Assembly: GCA_964569385.1 (NCBI GenBank)
Contig: CAZMUM010000025.1
Location: 1 to 64,000, forward strand
DNA length: 64,000 nucleotides
Direction: 5' to 3'
Source of the DNA: JAADHX01 sp964569385
GTDB lineage: Bacteria > Actinomycetota > Acidimicrobiia > Acidimicrobiales > Poriferisodalaceae
The translations under genes were made by a program, and so were the position numbers. Each line of letters starts with the position of its first letter. Position 1 is the first letter of the stretch. Under the pieces are notes generated by a model. That model saw nothing but the letters and a program-made list of their open reading frames with translations, ran no database searches and was not told the origin of the DNA. Of this stretch, positions 23,946 through 33,361 are shown piece by piece.

Positions 23946-25148
23946 CTATGCCTCTTTAAGGGCTGGCCATCGATTGCCTCGGTGAGAACGCACCGCGCCG
24001 CTGAGGTCACCGCGGGCGTCAACCTGCACCTCGTCTGCCCCTATGTGAATCGCCAGCTGTGAGAGTTCGTTGACGAGAGCCAAGGCAGTGTCATCGGGGT
24101 CGTCGTCGGTAGGTTCGCTCCAAGCCGCTTTGCACAGCAGTGTGCGTGACGAGCGGTCGTGCTTCAGGTCGATTCTGGCCCTCGGCCTGTCTCGATGAAT
24201 GAACGGCAGCACGTAATATCCGTACTTGCGTTTGTGAGCAGGTACATAAATTTCGATCCGGTAGTGAAAATCGAACAAGCGCTCTGCCCGTGGCCGGCAC
24301 CAAACCACCGGGTCGAAGGGACTGACGAGGGTAGTAATACTCGAACGCCTAGCCGTTGTTGGGGTGCCTGAATGCATGTAGGCCGGCTCTTTCCACCCCT
24401 CGACCGCTACCTCGATCAAAGTTCCTTCAGCCACGAGATCTGCGATATGGCCCCGGCAATCGGTGACTCTCAGGCGGTGATAGTCGGCGATGTCCTTGTC
24501 GGTCCCGATGCCGAGGTATTGGGTCGCGAGCGTAAGCAACTGACGGTGGGCATCGTTGCGACTTGTCGGTGTTAGCGACGCCGGGTCTGGCACGATCCGC
24601 CCGATTAGGTCGTAACGCCTGTCGAAGTTCGGGCCACGGGTTGCGCCGAACTCGCCAGTTCTGAACAACCACTCGAGGGCGAGTTTCGAATCGTCCCAGC
24701 CCCACCAGGGGCCTCGTCGTTCGCGGGGTTGATCGAGATCGCTAACGCTAATCGGGCCTCGCTCTGTGACCTGTCGACGGACATCATCGAGAAGATCGGC
24801 GTCGGGTGCGGTCCACTTTCGAGCAGTTTCGCCTCGACGCCAATGAAACAGATGGTGTTGACCGACTGGAATCACGCTCGCCTCATGAACCCACGCCTCG
24901 ACGAGCTCCAAGTCGTTGACAGCTTCGCGAAACAGGTCGCGACGGTGCGGTCCGAGCCTGGCGAACAGCACAAGGTGCTGGGTGCGATCCAGCACGTTTA
25001 CGGAGTCGAGTTGGATGAGCCCGATGTCATCGATTACGCGACGTACATGTCTGCGATCGATTCTTCCGACCGGGCGAGGTCGTGTGAGGCCGTGTGCTCG
25101 CATGGCAATGCGGCGCGCTGTTAGCGCCGAGATTCGTTCTGTCGTCAC
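23946..25148 (-). CDS. YcaQ-like winged-helix DNA glycosylase family protein
   Basis: The approximately 400-residue protein belongs to the winged-helix family (formerly DUF1006) that includes the interstrand-crosslink glycosylases YcaQ/AlkX. It starts with LTARRIAMRAHGLT, then LIQLDSVNVLDRTQHLVLFARLG, which holds the family QxD motif. Later come PFDPVVWCRPRAERLFDFHYRIEIYVPAHKRKYGYY and a C-terminal beta-rich part. The open frame reaches 25361, but the extra 71 codons lie inside the upstream TetR gene. The GTG at 25148, 11 nt after the TetR stop, is preferred. Confidence 0.82.
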   Translation of the reverse strand: MTTERISALTARRIAMRAHGLTRPRPVGRIDRRHVRRVIDDIGLIQLDSVNVLDRTQHLVLFARLGPHRRDLFREAVNDLELVEAWVHEASVIPVGQHHLFHWRRGETARKWTAPDADLLDDVRRQVTERGPISVSDLDQPRERRGPWWGWDDSKLALEWLFRTGEFGATRGPNFDRRYDLIGRIVPDPASLTPTSRNDAHRQLLTLATQYLGIGTDKDIADYHRLRVTDCRGHIADLVAEGTLIEVAVEGWKEPAYMHSGTPTTARRSSITTLVSPFDPVVWCRPRAERLFDFHYRIEIYVPAHKRKYGYYVLPFIHRDRPRARIDLKHDRSSRTLLCKAAWSEPTDDDPDDTALALVNELSQLAIHIGADEVQVDARGDLSGAVRSHRGNRWPALKEA

Positions 25149-25158
25149 CTTCGGGAGG

Positions 25159-25746
25159 TTATGCGAACGCCGCACCAGCCAAGGCGACAACAATCTTCTC
25201 GATGGTCTCGTCGTCGACGCCTGACCAACGATGCAGGTGGTTCCACGTAGCAAAGTCGAAGGCAACATCGAGCGCAGCCAGCACCCATTCGGGGTGCCCG
25301 GCCGTGCTGATGGCATCGTCGAAGAGATCGGCCACCTGAACGCGATCTGACCGTCGACCATCTTGCATTATGCGGGCCACGGTCTTAGAGCTCTGTTCGG
25401 CCACTAGTCCGGCCCGTATAACATCGGCCGCGATACTCCATCTGGTAGCCCGATGTTTGGCGAACGCCTCAAGTCGTGCGTCTATAGGGAGCTCTCGAGA
25501 TGGAGGCGCGGTGACGGCCTTCCAACGATCTTCGCTTCGAGCCGACACCTCGAGAATTAGCGACTTCATGTCGTCGAAGTGGTGGTACACCGAGCGTGTA
25601 GACAATCCCGCCGCTTCGGCCACGACAGCGGCGGTTGGCCGCAGGTGGCCGTCGCTATAGAGCTGCAACAGGGCATCGACGATGGCCTCACGGTTGCGGC
25701 GGCCGCGAAGTACGCGCCCGTCGACCTCTGGTTCGGTCGTCGTCAT
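25159..25746 (-). CDS. TetR family transcriptional regulator
   Basis: The 195-residue product has an N-terminal TetR helix-turn-helix (about residues 15-62: NREAIVDALLQLYSDGHLRPT, AAGLSTRSVYHHFDDMKSLI) and a variable ligand-binding domain. It is the first gene of a minus-strand run with the YcaQ-like and DUF983 genes and may control them. Ligand unknown. Confidence 0.85.
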   Translation of the reverse strand: MTTTEPEVDGRVLRGRRNREAIVDALLQLYSDGHLRPTAAVVAEAAGLSTRSVYHHFDDMKSLILEVSARSEDRWKAVTAPPSRELPIDARLEAFAKHRATRWSIAADVIRAGLVAEQSSKTVARIMQDGRRSDRVQVADLFDDAISTAGHPEWVLAALDVAFDFATWNHLHRWSGVDDETIEKIVVALAGAAFA

Positions 25747-25804
25747 GTGACTATTTCAACAGATACCGAGCCGCGATGTTCAACCGAGGGCCAGTCGGAG
25801 CCTT

Positions 25805-26206
25805 CTATCGGACTAACCACCACACCGAAGCCAACACTGTGGCGAGTGTCACAACCGACATTGTAATGATGCTTGAACGTGGAACCTTGCCGTCGGAATC
25901 GGTCGGAATCCGCTTCCTGACTCGCTGCAACAACCGGTCGGCCCACGCTACATCGCGGGCGAGTATCGCTAGACCAACAGCGACGATCAATATGCCAGGA
26001 CCAGGACCGATCATCGCAGCTATGCCCAACAAGAAAATTACCGAACCAAGAGCCATTCTGGCGAGGCGAACAATGACGTGACTTCGGGCCGCAGCCTCTG
26101 TTGCTTCGTGTTTGCCCGAATCGAACTCGGCATCGATGGCTGCGTCATGCCAGGGATGTTTGGCAGAAGCAGCGATGTCGCGAGAGTCTTCGTGGATTGT
26201 GCTCAC
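25805..26206 (-). CDS. PGPGW-type transmembrane protein
   Basis: The 133-residue protein has a central GPGPGILIVAVGLAILARDVAWADRLLQRVRKR, the hallmark of the PGPGW putative transmembrane family. About three membrane segments are seen (residues ~48-80 and ~110-132). The function of the family is unknown. It is divergent from the M1 peptidase gene. Confidence 0.75.
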   Translation of the reverse strand: MSTIHEDSRDIAASAKHPWHDAAIDAEFDSGKHEATEAAARSHVIVRLARMALGSVIFLLGIAAMIGPGPGILIVAVGLAILARDVAWADRLLQRVRKRIPTDSDGKVPRSSIITMSVVTLATVLASVWWLVR

Positions 26207-26361
26207 CTCGGTAGATTGGCGACCTAAGTCGCGGGTGTACTGCTGGAGCAGCAGATGTATCAGGACAACGACCGCTGGGTGCGGATAGTTCCGAAGGACC
26301 AGCTACCCGGAACACGGGACCTGCCGATTGTGCTGCCCATGGCATCTGTATCGTCAGTGGG

Positions 26362-27912
26362 GTGCGGGTGCGTGTGATTGTTCTAGTTGTGGCGCTCGTC
26401 GCTTCGAGCTGTGCCAGCGATGGGGTTGTCGATGCATCGGTTGGCGAACCCGCTGACACCAGTGCGGAACTGCCAGACGGCGATGTTGGTTCTGGCGACC
26501 CGGCTGCTCTCGACCTGCCGACAACGACCGGTACCAGTACTGCGTCGGGCGACGCAACCGACGAGCCCTCGACCACAACGCCGTCAGCGCCGCCCGCCGG
26601 GCCCGGAGGTGAAGGCGTCGACGATCCGTACTTCCCAAGTCTCGGCAACGGTGGCTATGACGTGTCTCTATACGACGTCGCCATGACCGTTGACCCCGAT
26701 ACTGAGGTACTCGACGTCGTCGTTGCGATTACTGCCACATCGACAAGAGAGCTGACACAGTTCAACCTCGACCTGGCTGGTTTTGAGGTCAGCGCCGTAA
26801 CCGTAGATGGGGTTGCGGCCGACGTACTTCGCCAAGGCGAAGAGATGACAGTGGTGCCCGCGAACTCAATAGCGTTCGACGCCGCGTTCGAAACCGTGGT
26901 TGCCTACTCGGGTACGCCAACACGAATCGTGTCACCCGCGTGGGGCGACGGTGTCGGCTGGATCGACGCCGGCAGCTATTCCTACGTCGTAAGCGAACCG
27001 TCTGGCGCGCACGGGTTCCTGCCGCTCAACGACCATCCATCCGATAAGGCCATCTACCGCCTGGCCATTACTGTTCCTGACAATCTCGACGTCATTGCCA
27101 ACGGAACTCTCTCCTCCAAAGAAGTTGGGCCTGATGGCACCACCTGGCTGTACGAACCTCGTGATCCGATGGCGAGTTATCTACTAACGATTGGTGTCGG
27201 CGACTTCGAGTTCGAGGAGCTGTCTTCGGCCGGTGGCGTCGCGATTCGTAACGTGTACGGACCAAACACCATGAGTAGTGCTCAGCCTCTGCTCGCGATA
27301 CAGGGCGAGATGATCGACGTCTTGTCCGAACTATTTGGGCCGTATCCATTCGAGACCTACGGAGCGTTCGTAGTTCAGGACAACTTTGGCGGTGCCCTGG
27401 AGAACCAGACGCTTTCGGTGTTCTCGGGTCACATTTTCAGTAACCCGATTCTGGCCGAGCGAATAATGGTGCACGAGGTGGCCCACCAATGGTTCGGCAA
27501 TGCGCTAACGCTCGCTACGTGGAACGACATCTGGTTGAACGAGGGATTTGCGACGTACTCCGAATGGTTGTGGCGAGAAGCAACCGAGCCCGGTTTTGAC
27601 ATAGACGAGTTCGCTATCGATCACGCCAATCGTGGGCGACCCGTTTGGGGTGCACCTGGCGATCCCGGCCCGACGCAGCTATTCGCGCCGACCGTGTATC
27701 AACGGGGAGGGCTCACCCTGCACGCCATCAGACGCACCATCGGAGACGACGCGTTCTTTGCCGGACTCTCCACCTATGTTGAAAACAACCTTCACTCCAA
27801 CGTCTCGACCGATGATTTCCGGCAAACCATGGAAGACGCTTCTGGGCAGTCTCTAGTCGAGTTGTTTGAGGGTTGGCTCTACGCCGGAGTAACTCCGGCC
27901 ATGCCCGACTGA
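26362..27912 (+). CDS. Lipoprotein M1-family metallopeptidase
   Basis: The 516-residue protein begins with a lipoprotein signal (VALVASSC lipobox, Cys about 17), followed by a Thr/Pro-rich linker of about 80 residues. Next is the M1 aminopeptidase fold: substrate motif GGALENQT (GxMEN equivalent), then the zinc site HEVAHQWFG (His371, Glu372, His375) and NEGFATYSEW (third ligand Glu). The usual large C-terminal helical domain is mostly absent, so it resembles the short M1 proteins. It should act outside the membrane on peptides. Confidence 0.9.
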   Translation: MRVRVIVLVVALVASSCASDGVVDASVGEPADTSAELPDGDVGSGDPAALDLPTTTGTSTASGDATDEPSTTTPSAPPAGPGGEGVDDPYFPSLGNGGYDVSLYDVAMTVDPDTEVLDVVVAITATSTRELTQFNLDLAGFEVSAVTVDGVAADVLRQGEEMTVVPANSIAFDAAFETVVAYSGTPTRIVSPAWGDGVGWIDAGSYSYVVSEPSGAHGFLPLNDHPSDKAIYRLAITVPDNLDVIANGTLSSKEVGPDGTTWLYEPRDPMASYLLTIGVGDFEFEELSSAGGVAIRNVYGPNTMSSAQPLLAIQGEMIDVLSELFGPYPFETYGAFVVQDNFGGALENQTLSVFSGHIFSNPILAERIMVHEVAHQWFGNALTLATWNDIWLNEGFATYSEWLWREATEPGFDIDEFAIDHANRGRPVWGAPGDPGPTQLFAPTVYQRGGLTLHAIRRTIGDDAFFAGLSTYVENNLHSNVSTDDFRQTMEDASGQSLVELFEGWLYAGVTPAMPD

Positions 27913-27965
27913 AGTTTTGCGTCTATCGTCGAAACCAATCCGATGCAGCGAACCTGGAGCGATAA

Positions 27966-28712
27966 ATGACTGAGCGAGGTCTCGACGGAAAGGTGATCTT
28001 CATCACCGGCGGTGCCCGAGGCCAGGGAGCCACAGAAGCCAGGCTGTGCCACTCGCTTGGAGCCAAGGTGGTGGTTACCGACGTTCTCGTCGAACAAGGC
28101 CAAGCGGTTGCCGACGAGGTCGACGGCTTGTTCGTGTGTCACGACGTGACGTCGCCAGAGCAATGGTCGGGCGCTGTCGATGCCGCACTCGACCGGTTTG
28201 GTCGCATTGATGGGTTGGTGAACAATGCTGGCGTGTTTGTAATCAAGTCAATGATGGACACCACCCTCGACGAATACCGAAACCTCACTGAGATCAATCA
28301 GACAGGCGTGTTCCTGGGGATGCAGACCGTTGGTCGGGTAATGCTCGACCAGGGCTCGGGAAGCATGGTCAACATCAGTTCAATTGCCGGGCTTGGTGGC
28401 GCAGGAGGTGCTGCGTTCGCGTACACAGCCTCAAAATGGGCGGTGAGGGGCATGTCGAAATCGGCCGCCATCGAGTTCGGACCTCACGGCGTGCGGGTCA
28501 ACAGCGTTCACCCTGGCATCATCGAAACCCCGATGCTTGAGCAATTCACCACGCTCGGGGATTCATGGCACCAGACACTTCGTGCCGCCATTCCCATGGG
28601 GCGAACAGCTCAGGCATCCGAAGTGGCCGAATTGGTCGTGTTCTTGTTGTCGGACCTAAGCAGCTATTGCAGCGGCCACGAGTTCGTGGTCGACGGGGCC
28701 CGAAACGCCTAG
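27966..28712 (+). CDS. Short-chain dehydrogenase/reductase
   Basis: The 248-residue Rossmann enzyme has the cofactor motif TGGARGQG (residues ~12-19), NNAG at about 86, catalytic Ser in NISSIAG and YTASK (Tyr/Lys). An Asp after the second strand (VVVTDV) favours NAD(H). The sequence is like 3-alpha(20-beta)-hydroxysteroid dehydrogenases, but substrate assignment is inference. It is transcribed separately, 53 nt after the peptidase gene. Confidence 0.9.
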   Translation: MTERGLDGKVIFITGGARGQGATEARLCHSLGAKVVVTDVLVEQGQAVADEVDGLFVCHDVTSPEQWSGAVDAALDRFGRIDGLVNNAGVFVIKSMMDTTLDEYRNLTEINQTGVFLGMQTVGRVMLDQGSGSMVNISSIAGLGGAGGAAFAYTASKWAVRGMSKSAAIEFGPHGVRVNSVHPGIIETPMLEQFTTLGDSWHQTLRAAIPMGRTAQASEVAELVVFLLSDLSSYCSGHEFVVDGARNA

Positions 28713-28716
28713 AGGC

Positions 28717-28764
28717 CGTCGCCTGTTAGGCGACGATGTTTGTGCTCGCCTGTTAGGCGACGAT
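28717..28764. repeat. Duplicated terminator hairpin overlapping the L,D-transpeptidase stop
   Basis: TCGCCTGTTAGGCGACGAT occurs at 28719-28737 and again at 28746-28764, a 27-bp period. Each copy folds as TCGCCT-GTT-AGGCGA. The second copy contains the stop codon and last codons of the minus-strand L,D-transpeptidase gene. It sits between convergent genes and probably ends both transcripts. Confidence 0.8.
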
Positions 28765-29547
28765 CACCACTGGGGTGCCGAGTGGTACTCGGCCGGCAAG
28801 CCTTCTAATGAGGTCGTTGTCGGTACGCACACATCCAGCCGAAACGTCTGAACCAAGCAGCTCAGGGGAGTTCGTACCATGAATCGCAATCTGACCGTTG
28901 CCTCCGGCGTACTCGGTCAGGTCATCGGAGTACATGGCCAGACCTAGAGCGTATGGCCCATAGATGGTGGCGCCTGGGGTAGCCAGAACCTCAGAGACGA
29001 ACGTGAACCCGGTTGGGGTGCGAGAGGTACTCGAGCCGATCGCAACAGTGCCCTCAACAACCACATCGCCAGCCGAGTACAGCGCGAGGCGGCGATCGCT
29101 CAGGTCGATCACGATGAAGAGATCCGTCCAGGTGATCTCGACGTCCTCAAGACGAAGCCATCCCGTCGACTGGTTTGGGCGCTGGTCCAAGCGAACGTTC
29201 ACCCACTGTCCCACCGGGTCGCCGACCACCGAAAGGGATCGGTCGAGTCCGTACCGAGTTGTTGCGCTGACCTCGCCAACCGGTTCGCCATCGATCGACG
29301 AGTAGACAGTCGCGGTGCGAACCAACCGAGCAATCTTCGACACACCGCTTGGCACCACCTCTGGGCGATATGCGTCCGATATCTGCGGATCGATCTGGGC
29401 CGGTGGCTTCGGCGTCGCGGCCACAGTCAGGCTGGCGCCAGCGCTGTTCGGCGAAGCATCGACGTTCGTTGAGAGCTGAAAAAAGGCTCCGAGGCTTAGC
29501 GCCACCGCGCCGACAAAAGTGGCCAGCTTGGTTACTTGGCGTATCAC
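28753..29547 (-). CDS. L,D-transpeptidase (YkuD domain)
   Basis: The 264-residue protein has an N-terminal signal/anchor (about residues 9-30). An SH3-like segment (RTATVYSSIDGEPVGEV) follows, then a YkuD catalytic domain with IAIHGTN and SAGCVRTDND, where Cys239 is the nucleophile. It should form 3-3 crosslinks in peptidoglycan. The GTG start is 2 nt after the stop of the cadherin-like exported protein, so the two genes form an operon. Confidence 0.92.
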   Translation of the reverse strand: MIRQVTKLATFVGAVALSLGAFFQLSTNVDASPNSAGASLTVAATPKPPAQIDPQISDAYRPEVVPSGVSKIARLVRTATVYSSIDGEPVGEVSATTRYGLDRSLSVVGDPVGQWVNVRLDQRPNQSTGWLRLEDVEITWTDLFIVIDLSDRRLALYSAGDVVVEGTVAIGSSTSRTPTGFTFVSEVLATPGATIYGPYALGLAMYSDDLTEYAGGNGQIAIHGTNSPELLGSDVSAGCVRTDNDLIRRLAGRVPLGTPVVIVA

Positions 29548-29548
29548 G

Positions 29549-30025
29549 TCAGCCGGTGAAATCTGGCACTGTCACGACAGGTGTCACCGGGTCGGCCTCG
29601 TCGAGCGCAGGAGGATCGACATCGACCAGGACGCGCACCTGCGCTTGGTCTGAACCGCATTTGCCGTCGCTGACCCTGTAGATGAATGTGTCCTCGCCCT
29701 CGAAGTTCAGCCCCGGTTGATACGTGACCGTTCCGTCGTCGTTATTGACCGCCTGGCCTGAACCCGGGGTTGTCACAGACTCGACTACCAGAACGTCGCC
29801 GTCGAAGTCCTGGTCATTGTCGACGACATCGATCGACACCGTCCCACCTGGTTCGACCCACGCCTCGTCATCGAGGGCGAGTGGCGCGTTGTTGATTCCG
29901 CCAAGTGCAGCGAGGCCGTTGCACGCACCCGGAGTGTCGTCGGTGGCACTCGCTGTTCCCTGAATGGAAAGCAACCCAGCCGTCGCCACAAGCAGCGCGG
30001 CGCGAGATACCAAGTTGGAAGCCAT
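29549..30025 (-). CDS. Exported protein with one cadherin/Big_9-like repeat
   Basis: The 158-residue product has a signal peptide (AALLVATAGLLSIQGTASA). One Ig/cadherin-like module follows: DNDQDFDGDVLVVESV, then GTVTYQPGLNFEGEDTFIYRVSDG, the pattern of bacterial tandem adhesin repeats that bind calcium. Here it occurs once. It lacks a sorting signal. It is coupled with the downstream L,D-transpeptidase, suggesting a cell-wall surface role. Confidence 0.75.
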   Translation of the reverse strand: MASNLVSRAALLVATAGLLSIQGTASATDDTPGACNGLAALGGINNAPLALDDEAWVEPGGTVSIDVVDNDQDFDGDVLVVESVTTPGSGQAVNNDDGTVTYQPGLNFEGEDTFIYRVSDGKCGSDQAQVRVLVDVDPPALDEADPVTPVVTVPDFTG

Positions 30026-30103
30026 GGTGTTCCGTCGGTCAGAGATGGGGTGCCGTTGAGGTTCTAGCCGTCGGTACCCAACACCTACCGCGAATCGCGG
30101 CTG

Positions 30104-32146
30104 TCAGGCTGCTGGTGTATCCCTCAAGGCTTGCGGAAGAGGTTCGGCGTGGACGAGGGCCACCCGTTGCACGGCGCGGGTCATTGCCACGTATAAGGCG
30201 CGCAGACCATGAGCCGTGCCGCCGGCGATACGGGAAGGCTCGACTACAACAACCGAATCGAACTCGAGCCCCTTTGACTCGACAGCAGCCAACACGGTGA
30301 TGTCGTGATGCTCCCTTGTTTGTGCCGTTAGGGCTCGGCGAAGCTGGTCGGTGTCTTGTGGTGCAGACAAGACTGCAACTGTCGTGGAGGTTTGGGCGTA
30401 CTCGATGGCTTGATCAATTGCGCTGCTAAATACGTGAGTGGGCTCGACAGTTCGGACAAGAGGGCGAGTGCCTCCTGGGCGAACCGACGTCGATGGCTTG
30501 ATTCCTGGTGCGGCTGCCGGGAGCAGAACAGATGCTGCTTCAAGAAGGGCCGCGGGCAGCCGGTAACCGATCGTGAGTTCGGCGACACGTCCCGCGGCCA
30601 CGCCCAAATGCATGATGGTGTCTTCCCAAGAGGTCTGAGCTGCAGGGGTCGTGGCTTGGGCGAGATCACCCAAGATTGTGGCCGAGCCTTTGTGGGCTCG
30701 TCTGCCGATCATTCGGAGGGCCATGGCCGAGAGGTCTTGGGCCTCGTCAACCACGATGTGGCCGTAGTACACCCCCGAGCCACCATTGAGCAGCTGTTCG
30801 AGCTCGGTTAGCAACACAAGGTCGGCTGACGTCCACGGTTCGTCGTCGATCTTCGGCGCGTTGGGCCTCGCCAGGGCTGAGCGTTCGGCGTCGTTGAACC
30901 AAGCTGTCGCAACTCGATTTCGGGTTGGACCCCGTGAGTACAATTGACGTAACAGCTGAGCGTTGCTTTGAGATGGCCAAATCTTGTCGACGACGGCGTT
31001 GAATGGTTTGGAAGCCAGGAGTTGGGTTCGTAGTTCGCTAGCGCGTTGTCTCTCTTCTGGGTGCCGGTCGTGTCGTCGCTCGAGGGCCACTCTGGCGATG
31101 GCCTGGCGAACTCCCTCTCTGGCCCGGTTGAGAGGCCCGCCGCGTTCGAGGGCGTTCTCGATGATCTCGCTAACAACGTGCTCCTCAACACGCAGAACGC
31201 GATGCCCAAGCGGTGTCTCGACTGAGCTAGCTGCGATTCGGTCGGTGGCGAGTGCTCTCAGCACATCCACCATCGCAATACTGCCCTTAACCGTGGCGGC
31301 GAGGTTGTTGTCGCTCGAAGCCGAAAAGCGCCGAGGGTCGGCCAGACCATCGACGGTGAGTTGGGTCACGGCGTGTTCGCCAAGGGATGGCAACACTTGG
31401 GCGATGTAGCGGAGAAACCGCTGATTGGGCCCGATTACAAGCACACCCTCTCGACTCAACTGCTCGCGGTGTTCGTACATCAAGAACGCGGCTCGGTGTA
31501 GGCCGACCGCAGTCTTGCCGGTTCCCGGGCCTCCCTGGACGACGATCGTTTCTTCGATCGGAGCACGAATGATCTCGTCCTGCTCGGTCTGGATTGTTGC
31601 CACGATGTCGCGCATCTCGCCGGTTCGTGACCGGCCGAGTTCGGCGATCAGCGGGTCGGGGACACCGCCGCCGCCCTGCTGATCCGGGTCGTCAAAGCGT
31701 TCGTCGAAAACAGCCACGACCTCGTGCTGCTCAATGGTGTGCCGCTTGCGTCCATCCAGCTCAAACGGATCGGCATACGTGGCGCGATAGAACGGCGTGG
31801 CCACGGGTGCGCGCCAGTCGACCACGTAGGCATCGCCTTCGTCGTCATCGATGTGGCGGCGACCTACATAGAACTCACCTTCGGGCCCGTCGATCGAACC
31901 GAAGAACAAACCAGCAGCGTCATCGTCCATCGTGCGCAGGCGTTGTCGCAGCGTCCATTCGACAACTTCGGAATCGAAGTCATTGGCGGCTTCGGCCGCG
32001 TCGGCGGCCGCGGCCGTGCGTTCGCGCATTCGGGCGAGCAGGGTACGGGCGCCATCGTGGTTGATCTGTTCGGTGGCCCGCAGCTGAGCCTGATGAACGC
32101 TTTGATTGTCAGGTTGCACTGGCGTCTCCGGTGTCCGGGTGGACAT
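30104..32146 (-). CDS. HelD/HelR-type RNA polymerase recycling ATPase (UvrD-like)
   Basis: The 680-residue superfamily 1 ATPase has an N-terminal coiled coil (about residues 15-65), a conserved YVVDWRAPVATPFYRA segment and the Walker A motif VQGGPGTGKTAVGLHRAA. Also visible are Walker B VVDEAQDLS, a late GYRLP motif and the C-terminal VAMTRAV. This is the HelD pattern rather than UvrD/PcrA. HelD proteins remove nucleic acid from stalled RNA polymerase, and some confer rifamycin tolerance. No rifamycin-associated element was seen upstream. Confidence 0.88.
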   Translation of the reverse strand: MSTRTPETPVQPDNQSVHQAQLRATEQINHDGARTLLARMRERTAAAADAAEAANDFDSEVVEWTLRQRLRTMDDDAAGLFFGSIDGPEGEFYVGRRHIDDDEGDAYVVDWRAPVATPFYRATYADPFELDGRKRHTIEQHEVVAVFDERFDDPDQQGGGGVPDPLIAELGRSRTGEMRDIVATIQTEQDEIIRAPIEETIVVQGGPGTGKTAVGLHRAAFLMYEHREQLSREGVLVIGPNQRFLRYIAQVLPSLGEHAVTQLTVDGLADPRRFSASSDNNLAATVKGSIAMVDVLRALATDRIAASSVETPLGHRVLRVEEHVVSEIIENALERGGPLNRAREGVRQAIARVALERRHDRHPEERQRASELRTQLLASKPFNAVVDKIWPSQSNAQLLRQLYSRGPTRNRVATAWFNDAERSALARPNAPKIDDEPWTSADLVLLTELEQLLNGGSGVYYGHIVVDEAQDLSAMALRMIGRRAHKGSATILGDLAQATTPAAQTSWEDTIMHLGVAAGRVAELTIGYRLPAALLEAASVLLPAAAPGIKPSTSVRPGGTRPLVRTVEPTHVFSSAIDQAIEYAQTSTTVAVLSAPQDTDQLRRALTAQTREHHDITVLAAVESKGLEFDSVVVVEPSRIAGGTAHGLRALYVAMTRAVQRVALVHAEPLPQALRDTPAA

Positions 32147-32246
32147 ACGTGAGACGTGCGCAGCCCACCGGCCCGTCGACGTCGAGTCGGTGACTCTAGC
32201 CCAGCAGTCGGGCTCCAGTAGTCGGACCGAACTGCCGAGCGACTGC

Positions 32247-33266
32247 CTAACGATTTAGCGAGTACTCATCAGTGAGGCGACTTGTTCCAGACGATGAGGT
32301 GAGGCGGCCGCTATCGACAAGTCCGATTAGGTGCGCCTGAACCGAACGTGCCGCGGCAGGCCACAGTTTCGAGTTTACGTGTGTGTAGTGCATTCTGACC
32401 ATCGCTTCAATGGTGCTGACCCCATTGCCTACCGAGTCAATTAGCTGTTGTTCACGATGACGCCGATGGGCGAGGAGTCCTCGAACGAATTCGTGAGGGT
32501 TGCGGATTGGGTTCCCATGAGTAGGCCAGTAAACCTCGTCTTCGCGATCTAGGAGCAGCTCCAAACTGTCGAGGTAGTGGCCCATGTGACCATCAGGTGG
32601 ACCAATCACCGATGTTGACCAGCCCATCACGTGGTCGCCGGTGAACAGAGCCGAGGCTTCGTGCCATGCAAAACAGAGATGGTTCGAAGTGTGACCGGGT
32701 GTGTGAACTGCTTCGAGTGTCCAGCCATCGCCGGCGATGGTGTCGCCGTGGGTCATTTGTGTGTCGGGCCGGTAGTCGAGGTCGATGCCACCGTCGCGAT
32801 GATTGATGTGCGGGCTCTCGGGATCTGAATCGTCGCTAGCCGATGTATAGGCTCCACGGGCCAACTCGACCTCGTCGCTTTCATCGATCCCGAAATCGAT
32901 GATGTCGGTTGGGTCAGGTTCGGGAACCGAAGGGTGAGGGCCGCAGCCGACCACGGTTGCACCGACTGCGGTGGCGAACCGCTTGGCGAGCGGTGAGTGA
33001 TCTCGATGCGTGTGCGTTACGGCGACGTAGTCGACACTCAGACCGGCCGTCGCCTTAAGTAACCCGTCGTAGTGGGCGTCGAGAGCTGGTCCGGGATCGA
33101 TCACAACAGCACTGTCGGCCGTGCCAAGAATAAACGTTCCAGTACCACGGAACGTGAATTTCGAAGGGTTGTTGGCCACAAGACGCCCGAGGTTCGGTGC
33201 TACGTGCTGGAGCACAGAAGCTTCGCCGTCAAAACCGAGATCAAAGTTAATGGACATCTCTGCCAT
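32247..33266 (-). CDS. Metallo-beta-lactamase fold hydrolase
   Basis: The approximately 339-residue protein has the dinuclear zinc motif THTHRDHS (HxHxDH). Further ligands lie in GHTSNHLCF (His), GDHVMGWS (Asp) and WPTHGNP (His). The C-terminal helical extension (VRGLLAHRRHREQQLIDSV) is like LACTB2-type hydrolases, which include thioesterases and RNases. The frame is open to 33299; ATG at 33266 or 33257 is more likely by family N-termini. It precedes helD by 100 nt on the same strand. Confidence 0.85.
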   Translation of the reverse strand: MAEMSINFDLGFDGEASVLQHVAPNLGRLVANNPSKFTFRGTGTFILGTADSAVVIDPGPALDAHYDGLLKATAGLSVDYVAVTHTHRDHSPLAKRFATAVGATVVGCGPHPSVPEPDPTDIIDFGIDESDEVELARGAYTSASDDSDPESPHINHRDGGIDLDYRPDTQMTHGDTIAGDGWTLEAVHTPGHTSNHLCFAWHEASALFTGDHVMGWSTSVIGPPDGHMGHYLDSLELLLDREDEVYWPTHGNPIRNPHEFVRGLLAHRRHREQQLIDSVGNGVSTIEAMVRMHYTHVNSKLWPAAARSVQAHLIGLVDSGRLTSSSGTSRLTDEYSLNR

Positions 33267-33361
33267 CATTACCAATGTCGTGAGTAAATACCGACTCACC
33301 GGCGTGGTTCGTCACTCTCCGTCGTCTAGGCTAAGCAAGCGCGGATACAAGGAGCGGCCTC

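Noticed and set aside
23946..25361. 471-residue start for the YcaQ-like gene
   Set aside because: The first 71 codons lie within the upstream TetR gene and do not resemble the family; GTG 25148 fits.
32147..32246. Rifamycin-associated element upstream of helD
   Set aside because: Only a short AGCCC/GGGCT inverted repeat is present; it does not match the element as I know it.
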